Below, one piece after another: positions 1 to 9,055 of a stretch of DNA of 12,198 nucleotides. Location: the NCBI GenBank assembly GCA_910592005.1, contig CAJVPP010003239.1, positions 1-12,198 of the forward strand, in the 5' to 3' direction. Below the pieces are notes generated by a model. That model saw only the letters and a program-made list of their open reading frames with translations. It was not told the origin of the DNA and ran no database searches. The stretch's first letter is position 1, and the number at the start of each line of letters is the position of its first letter. The position numbers and the translations under genes were made by a program. This DNA comes from Funneliformis mosseae. Lineage: Eukaryota; Glomeromycota; Glomeromycetes; Glomerales; Glomeraceae.

Positions 1-884
1 ACATGGTAATATTAACACGGTCATATGCTTTGAACATATCTTGAAATAAAATCCAAAGATTATTGTGATGAAACGAGGTATCATAATTGATATTGTCAAA
101 TATATGAATTAGTTCGAAGGTACTCCTGCAAGGTAGACCAGCGAAGTTGTTTCCTTTGAGAATGTTGTTGGTAGACAAAGTATTTAAGAGTCTGCCATTA
201 ATTAATTTAGTGAGAGCTTTGCATGGGCATTTGAGGAGCGTGATTGGCTGTGTGTTTGTTAGGTTATATTCCCAAGGTTTTAGCTTTAGTATTGGATATA
301 CAAAGGCCAGATTCCATCTACTAGGTGCTAGGTTGAGTGACAGGCATCTGCAGATTATAATCCAGAAACATTTGGCTGTGAAGGGGCCAATATGTTTTAG
401 CATCTCATTGGAAATCTTAAATGGTTCAGGAGTTTTTCCATTAGGAAGCGCCCTAATGATATTGTTCCACTCTTCCTCTGAAGGAAGTTGCATGAGCTTA
501 TAGTATATATCGGGATCAATTGATTCATCTGGTGTATAGACTTGTTCCCAAACCTTAGGGAGAGGTGGGTTGGAATACTGAGAGCCTACTACTTTTTGGA
601 AGTGTCTTGCAGTTTCATTTTGGACTTCCTTTGGGTCCGTAAGGAGTTCTTTGTTAAGGCTATTGTTGTTTATGCATCTGCCAAGCGTAATAGTAATGCG
701 AGAATGATTGAGTAGTAAATCAAACATAGATCTTTGGTCATCTACAAAATTATTACAACGTCTTTCAATAGCATCATTGATGGCTTTAGTTTTGAAATCT
801 GCTTCATTTAATTTGGCTGCAATAGAAAGAACTTTTTGAAGATCAATTAACAATGGAAGGAGCATCTTGAGTTCTTGTGGCGAA
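1..884 (-). pseudogene. LINE ORF2 linker end and RT start, copy 2 (partial)
   Basis: I read this stretch by hand as one open frame of about 290 codons that leaves the window at position 1. It covers the end of the linker, the RT entry motif (EEEWNNIIRALPNGK near 485-440), motif 1 (changed to PILK), motif 2 as TQPITLL, again with Gln for Arg, and motif A FQDMFKAYD near the edge. Where copy 1 has stops at 8453, 8405 and 8354, copy 2 has sense codons (CAA, TGG, AAG), which confirms those are lesions. It is labelled a pseudogene because upstream parts of the same ORF are broken. Confidence 0.82.
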
Positions 885-1752
885 GGTGACTGATGTCAGG
901 AATTATTATGCCATATTCAATTGAGAAAGCTTGTGCTTTTTTACACCATGTGGTCCATTTGGGGTCGACGATGTTATTCTTAATGCATTTGTTGCTAGAT
1001 TTGCAAAGTTTTTGGATTGTCTTAATACATTTATAAATCAATTTAAGGATACGTAGTCTAAGGTCTCTGTTGTGATGTGATGTATACTTATTAGGGATTA
1101 TTTTGGTGGCAGCGTTTATAATTGCTTTCTGAAGAAGATCCCAATAGTAGTTCAAATGGTGTGTGGTGTGTATGCTATTTAACGACATATTGTAAAGCCT
1201 TGTATTTTTGCATCATTGATCAACTGAAGTACTAAAGGCAGACCAATTTTCTTCAGACATTTTGTCATAACAAAAGACTAATTTCTTGATTGCAGCTCGT
1301 TGGGTGAAAGACGGATTAATAGATGCTAATGAGATAGTTGCATAAACAATAACATGGTCAGATAAGTCTCCATCAACCTTTTCTACAGTTTGGTTGATAA
1401 GATCAGAGGTTAGTGAAGAGTGCATAAAATATGGTCTATTATCGAGCGTCTAGTGCTAGTTTCATATGTAATGAGGTCTTCCTTCGATTTTTGATTCTTG
1501 ACGAGGTTAAGATTGTTAATCATGTGAGGATTATCGAGCGACGTGAAAAAGGTTTTCAAATTTGAAGGGTTGAAGGGGCGTGATAGATCCGCGTTAAAGT
1601 CGCCTAAGATTATCATAAGGAAATCCTTTTGGTATGCATCGTTTAATAAATCTAAAGCTTTTTTGTAAGTTTTTTCACGTAATGTTTTATCAGAACTGGA
1701 AATGTAAACGTTAATGATATGAAGTTTTTGTTTGTTTTTAAATTGAAAATCT

Positions 1753-1760
1753 ATCGAGTA
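1753..1760. repeat. Target-site duplication, left of MITE
   Basis: ATCGAGTA here is identical to 1988-1995. The single pre-insertion copy is preserved in LINE copy 1 at 9613-9620. Confidence 0.92.
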
Positions 1761-1785
1761 CAGTGTGTAAAATTCATGTGTACAA

Positions 1786-1958
1786 TGTGCACATGTGCAC
1801 ATTAAATTTTTATGTGCACATATTACACAGCATAAAATGTGCACAAATAATTACTAAAAATAGATAAATTATATATAAAAATGGATAAATTATTTATAAA
1901 AATGGAAATACTATGTAATACATGCATTAATTTTCTATTTTTAGTACAACTTGTGCAC
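1786..1958. repeat. Five TGTGCAC subterminal motifs in the MITE
   Basis: TGTGCAC occurs at 1786-1792, 1794-1800, 1813-1819, 1838-1844 and 1952-1958. It is embedded in the palindrome GTGCAC, so it reads on both strands. Four copies lie near one end and one near the other. Repeated short subterminal motifs are known binding sites for hAT transposases, so this is the likely role. The inference rests on position and repetition only. Confidence 0.65.
1855..1910. repeat. 21-bp tandem repeat inside the MITE
   Basis: Units starting TAAAAATAGATAAATTATAT (1855) and TAAAAATGGATAAATTATTT (1876), and a partial unit from 1897, repeat with a 21-bp period for about 2.6 copies. This is the AT-rich core of the element. 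Confidence 0.7.
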
Positions 1959-1987
1959 ATAACTTTTGGTTCAAATTTTATACACTG

Positions 1988-1995
1988 ATCGAGTA
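1988..1995. repeat. Target-site duplication, right of MITE
   Basis: ATCGAGTA is the second half of the duplication. LINE copy 2 coding sequence resumes directly after it. Confidence 0.92.
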
Positions 1996-2323
1996 TATGC
2001 GATAGAAAAAGGAGGAGTGGTGAAAAACATGGTCAGTCAAGTGTTTTTTAATTAAGAAACTAACTCCGAAACCCATACTTTGTGTTGAAGAATTAGTGTT
2101 AAAAAAAGGGACAAATTTATTTGAACAAATGAGTTTTAAGGGTGTGTGTGAGATGGTTTATTAAAATTTGTTTCTTATAAGGTGATGACGTCTAAATGGT
2201 AAAGAGAGTATAAATTATAAAGAATTTGTTGTTTATGTGTTAGAGTAAAGGAATGAGTGTTATGAGTGGCGATATTAATGGTGATAGGCACCATTTTAGT
2301 ATTCGTTGGTTGTACTATCATAA

Positions 2324-3093
2324 TTATTTAAAGAAAAGTTCTGACGCAGAAATCTCTGTGCCATCTTCTAAGAAGTTGATAGCACCAGGCATGTTGAGTT
2401 TAGGAATCAGGATTATGTGTGAAGGGTGTGTATCGTCAAAGACCATGTGTTGAACGTTTGAAATGGCTTTGAGGGCAATGTTTAGTTTATCAACTGTAAT
2501 TTTATTATGCTTTCGTAGTTCTTCAGTTTCTGCATGCAAGATGGCGATATGTTTTTCTTGTTCGATAACTCTGAAGTCTGATGTATCTACTTCTAGTTCG
2601 TAAACAGTATCCGTATCCATCGCGCCTTCAGCTTTAGCAGCTTTATTGAGTGTAGCAGCTTTCTTTGGTGTAATTGTGAAATGTTGAGATGCTTTTCCAT
2701 TTCGTCGAAATGGTGCATTGAGAAAGCAAGGTCATTATGGATAGTGGCGAAGGTTGCGGTGATGGCATCCAGTTGATTTAAAATTTTTTGTGTGTCTGTA
2801 AGATCATGTGTAGGTGTTTTGGGTGATCTATGAGATGCATCGGTCTCGTCCATTTGGTCAGACCATGATTTCCTTGCGTAAATCGAATTGTCAAGCGAGG
2901 ATTTATCCTTCTGAGGTTTAGGTTCATTGGTTCTTGTTAATGGGGTTTTTACTGGTGGTTTGACATTCTTAGTTCTATTAGCAAACAAGCATGGATTTCT
3001 AAGGTCAAACATTAATTCTTGATCGTATACAAAAGTGACTTTGGGGCGAAGTGCTGGGGCGGAGTAGTTTTTAAACTACGCAGGTTTATATCG
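2324..3093 (-). pseudogene. LINE ORF1 C-terminal part with coiled coil, copy 2
   Basis: This is colinear with 9950-10719 of copy 1. After the shared TAA the frame reads RYKPA, then TAG at 3076-3078 (CAG in copy 1), then is open through MFDLRNPC (Met at 3012) to about 2690. There, one base of difference shifts the frame. The coiled-coil segment resumes from 2620 and ends with TAA at 2324-2326. Copy 2 keeps the stretch around 2720-2740 (TIHNDLAFSMHH) that copy 1 has lost to a one-base deletion, which helps to define the ancestral frame. Confidence 0.68.
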
Positions 3094-4432
3094 TTAGTAC
3101 AGATTTTGTGTTTGTCTGTCTTTAGGAGTAGGTCTTTTACGTTGACAATTATGTGAGTCATGTCCAGGGATGGAACAATGTGCACATAAGTTAGTATCTG
3201 GGGCAGTCTAGATAAGTTTCTTATTGTCAAATTCGATAGGATCTCCATTTTGTGCTGCTTCAAAATTGTTTTTGTTGTTAAAATGCATAAATGCATATTG
3301 AAAATTTTGGTAGTTTGACCACGCTTTAGGGATCATCCACGTGATCACGTTAACTGCTTTGCCAATAGGTTCTAATTCCCTACCAGTAGTGTCTTTTGGG
3401 AGATTTGTTAGTTTTAAAACATATTGAGAGCAAACCTTGATTTCATTATTTGTAAGGGAACAAATGTATACTTTGACCATATCCTTCAAGACAAAAAGGC
3501 CAGCGTGAGAATTAAAAAAAGACAAGTCTGTCTTCACTGCGTATAAAATAATCGCTTGTTGCCAAAGATTTTTTGTCATCATCGTGCACTTAACGATCTT
3601 ACTGAATCTGGCAAACATAGATCTGATAATCTGTTCAGATGTTGAAATTGGAATTTCCGTGATTTTGATCGACAGGGTTGGATCAAATTTAAATGGGGCA
3701 GGTGTAACCAGAGGTATAAACGTGGCATTATCTATATTGGGAATTTTTACAGCCATTGCACGATTAACGTCATCTCGAGTTGTGAATCCTAAATGGACAA
3801 TTTTTAACATTTTGTTTGATAGATCAGGTTTGATAGATGCACCAATAAACGATAGGAATGCTGCGCCATTGAAGAGCTCGCAGGCTTTGTTCATCTTTTT
3901 TTGAAAGATTTGCCAAAAAGAAAAGTTTCTGCAGTGCAGTAAAGGTAGAAAGTAGTCGCGTTACGGACTCTTTCGAAGGTAATGGTATTTTTGCCAGCAT
4001 CTTTGTCATTTAGTAAGTTTTCTGAGACGTCAAACGCTTGGTCTTCATCCATTTTATTATCAATCTTGGGGGTCGATGTTTCATTATCATTTGGTTGTAA
4101 AAGAGGAAAAGGACTGGTGTTAGTAGTTTCTACTGTATCTTTTTGTGCGGTAGTCCAGTTAGCTTTTTTATATTCAAAGGTCTTATTGCGGTATGCTATT
4201 TCTGCGAGTTCAGTATCTACAAGTTGGTCGATACTCATATCACCCGCTGATAAGATGTTGGTGGAAGTGACATTATTAGATGGTCCTGCTGGAGTTTCAG
4301 GTGTAAAGGCCGACCTGATAGTCATGGTTTTCTTCTAGAGAGGTTCGTCTTTATTTTTTGTTGGAGAGTCAGGGTGCGTGCGCAAGTTGCGACTATTGTT
4401 TTGTGAAATTTTTAGGTTTTTTCTTTTCCCAT
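3094..4432 (-). pseudogene. LINE ORF1 N-terminal part, copy 2
   Basis: This is the counterpart of 10720-12060. The ATG at 4432 matches the ORF1 start of copy 1, but a one-base loss in an A run and a C-to-T stop follow within about 15 codons. TAG at 4335-4337 replaces CAG. The frame is open from 4325 to 3891, is shifted by one base near 3898 (A run on the coding strand), and is open again to TAG at 3208-3210 (TGG in copy 1). After that the zinc knuckle (CAHC, PGHDSHNC) is still readable to the TAA at 3094-3096, the stop shared with copy 1. Both RRM-like segments are recognisable. It is clearly a relic. Confidence 0.82.
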
Positions 4433-4487
4433 TTTTTTTGTTTTTTGAAGAGAAAGGAAAAGTTAATTTTTTAATGTGCAAAAATGA

Positions 4488-4504
4488 TTTTTTTTTTTTT
4501 TTTT
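4488..4504 (-). repeat. Poly(A) tail of copy 1 at the copy 1/copy 2 junction
   Basis: Seventeen consecutive T on the plus strand form the retained poly(A) tail of copy 1. It is followed at once, on the minus strand, by the 5' end of copy 2. A similar 13-base tract sits at 12122-12134 between copies 0 and 1. Confidence 0.88.
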
Positions 4505-4698
4505 AAGTGCGGCAGTCTCACATGATCTTTATTAATATTTATGAAATTATAAGAAAAACAAAATAAAACAGAAAATACAAAAATATCTATAAACTAATCT
4601 AGAGACTAAACTACTTTATCAATACCAACCTTGCACTTTACCGAACTAAACTATAAATTAGGTAAGAAAAGAAACTAATCTAAACTAACGTACAGATA
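4505..4698 (-). other. LINE 3' UTR, copy 1
   Basis: About 190 bases lie between the presumed ORF2 stop and the poly(A) tail. They are A/T-rich on the plus strand (many AAAATA and AACTAA words) with no open frame of note. The last ~60 bases before the tail are nearly identical to the end of copy 0, while coding regions of copies 1 and 2 differ more. That may mark the sequence recognised by the RT or a regulatory block. Confidence 0.7.
4528..4533 (-). terminator. Polyadenylation signal AATAAA, copy 1
   Basis: A canonical AATAAA hexamer on the minus strand lies 23 bases before the A run of copy 1. This is normal spacing for eukaryotic cleavage and polyadenylation. Confidence 0.75.
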
Positions 4699-5640
4699 TC
4701 AAACATCCGGAAGGGAAGGCGTGGTTACTGCCGTACCAAAAATTTGACCAGTGAGAACCAAAAGCGAGAGCTGCAGAAAAGGAGAAGGGGTTATTATGTG
4801 AAGTTTGTGTAGGTTGTGAAAGTCCAGAAGATATCCAAGCAACCGAGAAATCGTCTTTGATATTGTTTGAGGTTTTTCAAGTTTGTAATGAGATGCATCG
4901 TGATAGCCATAAATTATGAGCTGATGAGAAAATATCATCAAATAGGGATGATAATAGGCCTTGGGTAAGTTGGTTGTTTTTAGTGATAGAAGTAATAGCG
5001 GAAGAAAATGATGAAGGGATGATTCCTTTTATGAGATCCATAAAACATAGGTTGTTATTGAAAAGTTGCAATACCAGATTGAAGATTTGTCTATAGCATC
5101 AATTAGAGTATCATTATTAGATCCATTGGATTCTTTGAGGTGAGACAAGAAAGATTGTTTATGCTTTTGTATTAGGTCAGTAAGCGAAATTGTATTTTGG
5201 GAACAAGACCAAATGTGATCAAAGTCCTCAGTTGCAGCATTACACCGGAAGCAAGTATTAAAAGTATATAGTTGTGGGTATCGTGCATTCATTATTGTAA
5301 AAGTGGGAAGTAGTTGCAACAATAATTTGATCTTGAATTGCTTCCGTTTGCACGCATCAAATGATGTCACCCTAGCATTTTTTAAGTCATTAAGAATGTA
5401 GAAGAGAGTTTGTCAATCGATGTGAAAATTGTGATACTTTGCAAGTTGAGGAAGGGATAAAAGTATTCCAGTCCAAGATGCTTGTTGCATATGTTTAATA
5501 AATAAACGTGGTGGTGTGATGATTGGTGTGTTATTATATCTCATAAAATATTTCAGACCTAGATGGTTACTGTTAATACTCAGATGGTCGCCGGAGGGTT
5601 GTTTTGCAAACGCATCTACTTTATTGTTAAGTTCGTTTGA
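4699..5640 (-). pseudogene. LINE ORF2 C-terminal region with Cys/His motif, copy 1
   Basis: This is the tail of ORF2 after RNase H. It continues from the KVDAFAK block, meets TGA at 5413-5415 (probably from a Trp codon, by inference), then runs through a zinc-binding-type motif CFRCNAATEDFDHIWSC (C-x2-C-x8-H-x3-C, about 5205-5260). This is like the small zinc domain found after RT or RNase H in many LINEs. Frameshifts follow near 5065 and near 4920. The last frame ends at 4699, which I take as the probable end of ORF2. The region is helical and hydrophobic in patches, with no other recognisable domain. The zinc motif may bind nucleic acid, by family analogy only. Confidence 0.7.
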
Positions 5641-6075
5641 TCTGTGCGCTTTGACTTTGTCAGCAATAACTTAATGTTGTTGGATGTAATGAGTTGCATC
5701 AAGATCATCCAAATATAAAAATAAGGAATTTTGAAAGCGGGATTTAAAGAGGGAGATTCCTCACATATGGTGGTGATTTTTTGATATAATGCAATTGCAG
5801 CTTGTGAGTCAGTACAAATTTTAATGACAGAGTTCGGTGGAGCTGTGTATATAGCAGCAAGGATGGCAACTATTTCTGCTAATGTTGATGAAGAAGAGTG
5901 TGAAACAAGGGTTGCATTAAAAGAAACCAAAGGCCAATTTAGGTCAGATTGTAACCACGCTATTTCCATCTGGCATTCAGGAGATCCAAAAGATGTAAGA
6001 GAGCCATCTGTATAAAATTGAAGAGTGTTAGCATTAGTAAATTGTAGTTTAAGAAGATCTAATTTATTGATAGAT
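5570..6075 (-). pseudogene. LINE ORF2 RNase H domain, copy 1
   Basis: This RNase HI-type domain removes element RNA from the RNA:DNA hybrid. The four catalytic positions are visible in order: Asp in FYTDGS (about 6007), Glu in TLAEIVAI (about 5865), Asp in CTDSQAA (about 5807), and a late KVDAFAK Asp preceded by VKAHR (about 5595-5655). The last block lies in another frame, because one A appears to have been lost in a short run near 5656, so the frame running from the first motifs stops at 5616. Apart from that indel the domain looks whole. It follows the RT directly and was joined to it before the frameshift near 6100. The assignment is secure; the junction bases are approximate. Confidence 0.87.
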
Positions 6076-7717
6076 GTATGATCAAAGGGATGACGTCTAA
6101 ACTAGGTAAAGGTTTAGTTAGATATTGATAAGGCGATGTCAAAGTAGACAGAGCGACTTCACGTAGTAATAGGTGAGAAAGACTACACCACCATCCTTCG
6201 CGATATTTGTGAAAAGTCTTAAATATAGAACAAAATGATTTAGGCAGTTTGATGGCACAAAAGTGATGGCGTTGTTGTTGTTTGTACGGTATAAAAGCTG
6301 AATGGTCGAATAGATTACATCTAGTACAAGGAGCAATAGGTGTTTGGAAGTTGTCAGCTTGATTTAGCAAATAGTGTTGTGCATGAATGATAGTATCTTC
6401 GACTTTGACTACTTTGCCTACTATAAAGGTCATGTATTGATTAGACCAAATTGTAACAAAGGTTGGGTTGGTTGTTGAGGTGTTAAAGTTGGTTGGTTGA
6501 GTAGGTGTTTTAATGAGCGAATGGTGAGGAAGGCATTTATTGAGTAGTAGTCGATTCGAAGTATTGATTAAGAGCTGTGATTCCAGTTGTTTGAACCATT
6601 TAGCACTATGGAATACTGAATCATAAATCATATTTAAGTCAAAGGCTGTGAGCAAGTGCGTACCGTCCATAGTAGTAAGTTGGTCAATGTATAAGATTGA
6701 AAGTAATCGCAGTTTCATGATGTTTTGCCAATAAACCTTGGGAGGAAGAAACTGTATTATTGGGAGAGACCCTCCATCTATTTGTTTGAGATTATAATCT
6801 TTGTCTATACATTGTTGAAATGTAAGTCCAAGCTGCTTAGCAGCTGACAGAAATCCTGACCACCAGTCTTTAAAGGGTTTTGTGTCTATGTAAGGCCAGT
6901 CTGTTAGTGGCGACGAAGGTAGCCATTCTAATATTTGTAGTTGCAAAATCCTTAACCGTGAAGTTGAGCCAAGAAGTGAGATATCATTAATCATCTTTAG
7001 TAAGTTAGATGACTTGACTTGGATCTGTTTATCATATAAATGTGCTAGATTGTAACCAAATGTTGAGTGAAGAACAGAAGAAGATATAAATCTTGAAAGT
7101 CCAAGTTTCTTTTTGAAGAAATTTCGAAAGGAGGCCATCAAGGTATCACATGCTGAGCGAGGAATAAATGTCAGTTTTGTTTTATATAAGAGACGAGGAA
7201 TGATGACTGTATTGAAGATTGCGACCATTTGTTTTGCAGTCAGTCTCTTTTTACTAAGCACATTCTTTGTTTTAATGAACTCATCATTGATTTGTTTGGT
7301 AATAAATTGTCTATTATTAAACAGAGATACCCAGACGCCTAAATATCTAGTGGATTCTTTATGGTGTAATGGTGTGAGCCAAATATTGTTGTCATTAAAG
7401 TTGAAATTAATGGGAGCAGGATCTTTGTCATTGATCATAAGAACAGATTTATCCCAATTGACTTGTATGCTATTAAGCGTGTAAAAGGAGTCAGCTATGC
7501 TCATAATCTTTAGGAGATCAGATCTGGAATTCACAAGCCAAAGGGTATCGTCTATATATGCTAAAGTTGGAACGTGATTCGAGAAACTTTGTATATTACG
7601 CTTAGTGACGTTAGTGTTCCAATGAACGTGTTACGTATAACCATATGATGAATTTTGTATGAAACAAAGTAGTGAGTCATAATATATACACCATAAAATG
7701 GGTGATATGATTTCGCC
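6059..7717 (-). pseudogene. LINE ORF2 reverse transcriptase, motif B to thumb and linker, copy 1
   Basis: This continues the RT in the same frame. After the TAA at 7718 come GEIISPIL (rest of motif B), another in-frame TAA at 7631-7633, then AYIDDT, which is motif C with the two catalytic Asp residues (about 7548-7560). QVNWDKSV follows as motif D and RYLGVWVS as motif E. The downstream ~400 residues form a thumb and a long linker with a CTRC pair near the end, whose function I do not know. From a GTG at 7534 the frame is open to 6059. A frameshift between about 6120 and 6060 then separates it from the RNase H. The region is complete in content but inactivated by two stops. Confidence 0.87.
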
Positions 7718-8350
7718 TTAGTCGATGCCTGAGAGAACTAAGTAAGTATCGGAATTACCGTGCGCGGTAAACACTTGATTAAAATGAGGAATGAAAATCG
7801 AGATTAGAAATTTTATGAAAGCTTCTGGAATTTGGAGGCGTCCAAGGACTCTGATCAGCATGGTGATATTAACACGATCATATGCCTTAGACATATCCTG
7901 AAATAGGATCCAAAGGTTGTTATGATAAAATAAAGCGTCGTAATTGACGTTGTCAAATATATAAATTGGTTCAAAAGTACTTCTACAAGGCAAGCCGGCG
8001 AAGTTATTTCCTTTGAGGATATTGTTGATAGACAAAATGTTTAAGAGTTGACCATTGATTAATTTAGTAAGAGCTTTACATAGACATTCGAGAAGTGTGA
8101 TTGGTTGTGTGTTTGTTAAATTGTATTCCCATGGTTTAGGCTTGGGTATTAGATATACAAAGGCTAGATTCCATCTACTAGGTGCTAGATTAAGTGACAG
8201 ACATCTGCAGATTATAATCCATAAACATTTGGTTGTGAAGGGACCAAGGTGTTTTAACATCACATTGGAAATCTTAGATGGTCCAGGAGCTTTTCCATTA
8301 GGAAGCGCCCTAATGATATTATTCCACTCTTCCTCTGAAGGGGGTTGCAT
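7718..8350 (-). pseudogene. LINE ORF2 reverse transcriptase, fingers and palm up to motif B, copy 1
   Basis: This is the first half of the RT domain. Counting from the Met at 8350, residues 12-25 (IIRALPNGKAPGPS) are the typical LINE RT entry motif. Residues 67-70 (LIPK) are motif 1 and 81-87 (TQPITLL) motif 2. Residues 150-158 (FQDMSKAYD) are motif A with catalytic Asp152. Residues 207-210 (SGID) begin motif B. In motif 2 the Arg normally seen before PI is Gln, in both copies. Motif B is cut by TAA at 7718-7720 exactly where the near-invariant Gln of the D-Q-G signature is expected, and reading continues in frame afterwards (GEIISPIL). The Met at 8350 is internal, not a true start. Confidence 0.88.
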
Positions 8351-8452
8351 GAGCTAGTAGTATATGTCAGGATCAATTGATTCATCTGGTGTGTAGACAT
8401 GTTCTCATACTTCAGGAAGCGATGGGTTAGAATACTGTGAGCCTACTACTTT

Positions 8453-9055
8453 TTAGAAGTGTCTTGCATTTTCGTTTTGGACTTCCTTTGGGTCAGTAAG
8501 GAGTTTTTTGTCAAGGCTATTATTGTTTATGCATCTGTCAAGTGTGATGGTTGTGTGAGAACGATTGAGTAGCGAATCAAACATAGATCTTTGATCGTCT
8601 ACGAAGTTATTACAACGTCTTTCGATGGCATCATTAATAGCTTTAGTTTTGACTTCTGCTTCGTTTAGTTTGGCAGCAGTAGAAAGGACTTTTCGAAGAT
8701 CAGATAACAAGTGGCGGAGCTTCTTGATCTCTTGTAATGAAGGGTGGATGGTGTCGGAAAGCATTATGGCATATTCCATTGAGAAGGCTTGTACTTTTTT
8801 ATATCGAGCGATCCATTCAGGGTCAACTATGTTATCTTTGATGCATTTATTAGTTGTTTTGCATAGTTTTTGAACCGTCTTAATATGTTTATAGATTAGT
8901 TTGAGTATACGTGGTCTAAGGTCACGGATGTGGTGTGATGTATACTTAATTGGGATTGTTTTAATAGCAGCATCTATAATTGATTTCTGAAGAAAATCCC
9001 AATAATGGTTCAAATAGTGTATGGTGTGTATGCTATTTGATGACATATTGTGAAG
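8453..9055 (-). pseudogene. LINE ORF2 linker between endonuclease and RT, copy 1
   Basis: This is the continuation of ORF2 in the frame reached after the one-base insertion at 9056-9058. The segment is Lys/Asn-rich and helical in character, has no catalytic motif I recognise, and corresponds to the region that joins endonuclease and RT in LINE ORF2 proteins. It ends at TAA 8453-8455, where copy 2 has CAA (Gln). Two further stops follow before the next open stretch: TGA at 8405-8407 (TGG in copy 2) and TAG at 8354-8356 (AAG in copy 2). The ORF proper therefore passes straight through these points, and the breaks are lesions. Confidence 0.8.

Larger units (their letters stand above)
1761..1987. 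mobile_element. hAT-like MITE, 227 bp, inserted in LINE copy 2
   Basis: This short non-autonomous DNA transposon has no coding capacity. It begins CAGTGTGTAAAATT and ends AATTTTATACACTG, giving 14-bp terminal inverted repeats with one mismatch. It is flanked by the perfect 8-bp direct repeat ATCGAGTA. Copy 1 has the uninterrupted site with a single ATCGAGTA at 9613-9620, so the insertion boundaries are exact. An 8-bp duplication and CAGTG-type ends fit the hAT superfamily, although the duplicated site does not match the usual nTnnnnAn consensus perfectly. A transposase from an autonomous relative elsewhere must have moved it. It landed after copy 2 existed and cuts the endonuclease region. 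Confidence 0.9.
885..2321 (-). pseudogene. LINE ORF2 endonuclease and linker, copy 2, split by a MITE
   Basis: The ORF2 ATG at 2321 lies two bases after the stop of the preceding ORF, as in copy 1. The N-terminal INIATHNTHS block is readable. A stop then replaces the Gln before the catalytic Glu (TAA-GAA-ACA near 2177), and a one-base loss follows near 2136. The domain is interrupted by the 227-bp insertion at 1761-1987. Beyond it the EN continues through ILGDFNA, a frameshift near 1428, and LSDHVIVYATI, then TGA at 1213-1215 (CGA in copy 1). The linker runs in the same frame to a one-base loss near 885. All EN motifs can be found, but the gene is dead. Confidence 0.85.
1..4487 (-). mobile_element. 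LINE copy 2, 5'-complete, cut by the left window edge
   Basis: This second copy of the same LINE family is colinear with copy 1 from 12121 down to about 7859, apart from a 227-bp insertion at 1761-1987. Its 5' end abuts the poly(A) of copy 1. It contains ORF1, the endonuclease, the linker and the start of the RT through motif A, then leaves the window. It has more breaks in ORF1 than copy 1, but its RT frame is open where copy 1's is not. Private lesions include TAG at 4335-4337, a one-base loss near 3898, TAG at 3076-3078, frameshifts near 2685, 2136, 1428 and 885, and TGA at 1213-1215. It is a pseudo-element rather than an active copy. Confidence 0.93.

Noticed and set aside
147..503. Forward-strand open frames at 147-503 and 8055-8357
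   Set aside because: They are shadows antisense to the RT domain in copies 2 and 1; the minus strand carries clear RT motifs.
1410..1844. An open frame that joins MITE sequence to the endonuclease, as if a chimeric protein
   Set aside because: Its first ~30 codons are read through the MITE end by chance, and the ORF has no start or regulatory context of its own.
1839..1958. The inverted repeats in the MITE as a hairpin RNA gene or terminator
   Set aside because: The arms are imperfect, about 65 bases apart, and explained by transposon ends; nothing indicates a transcript.
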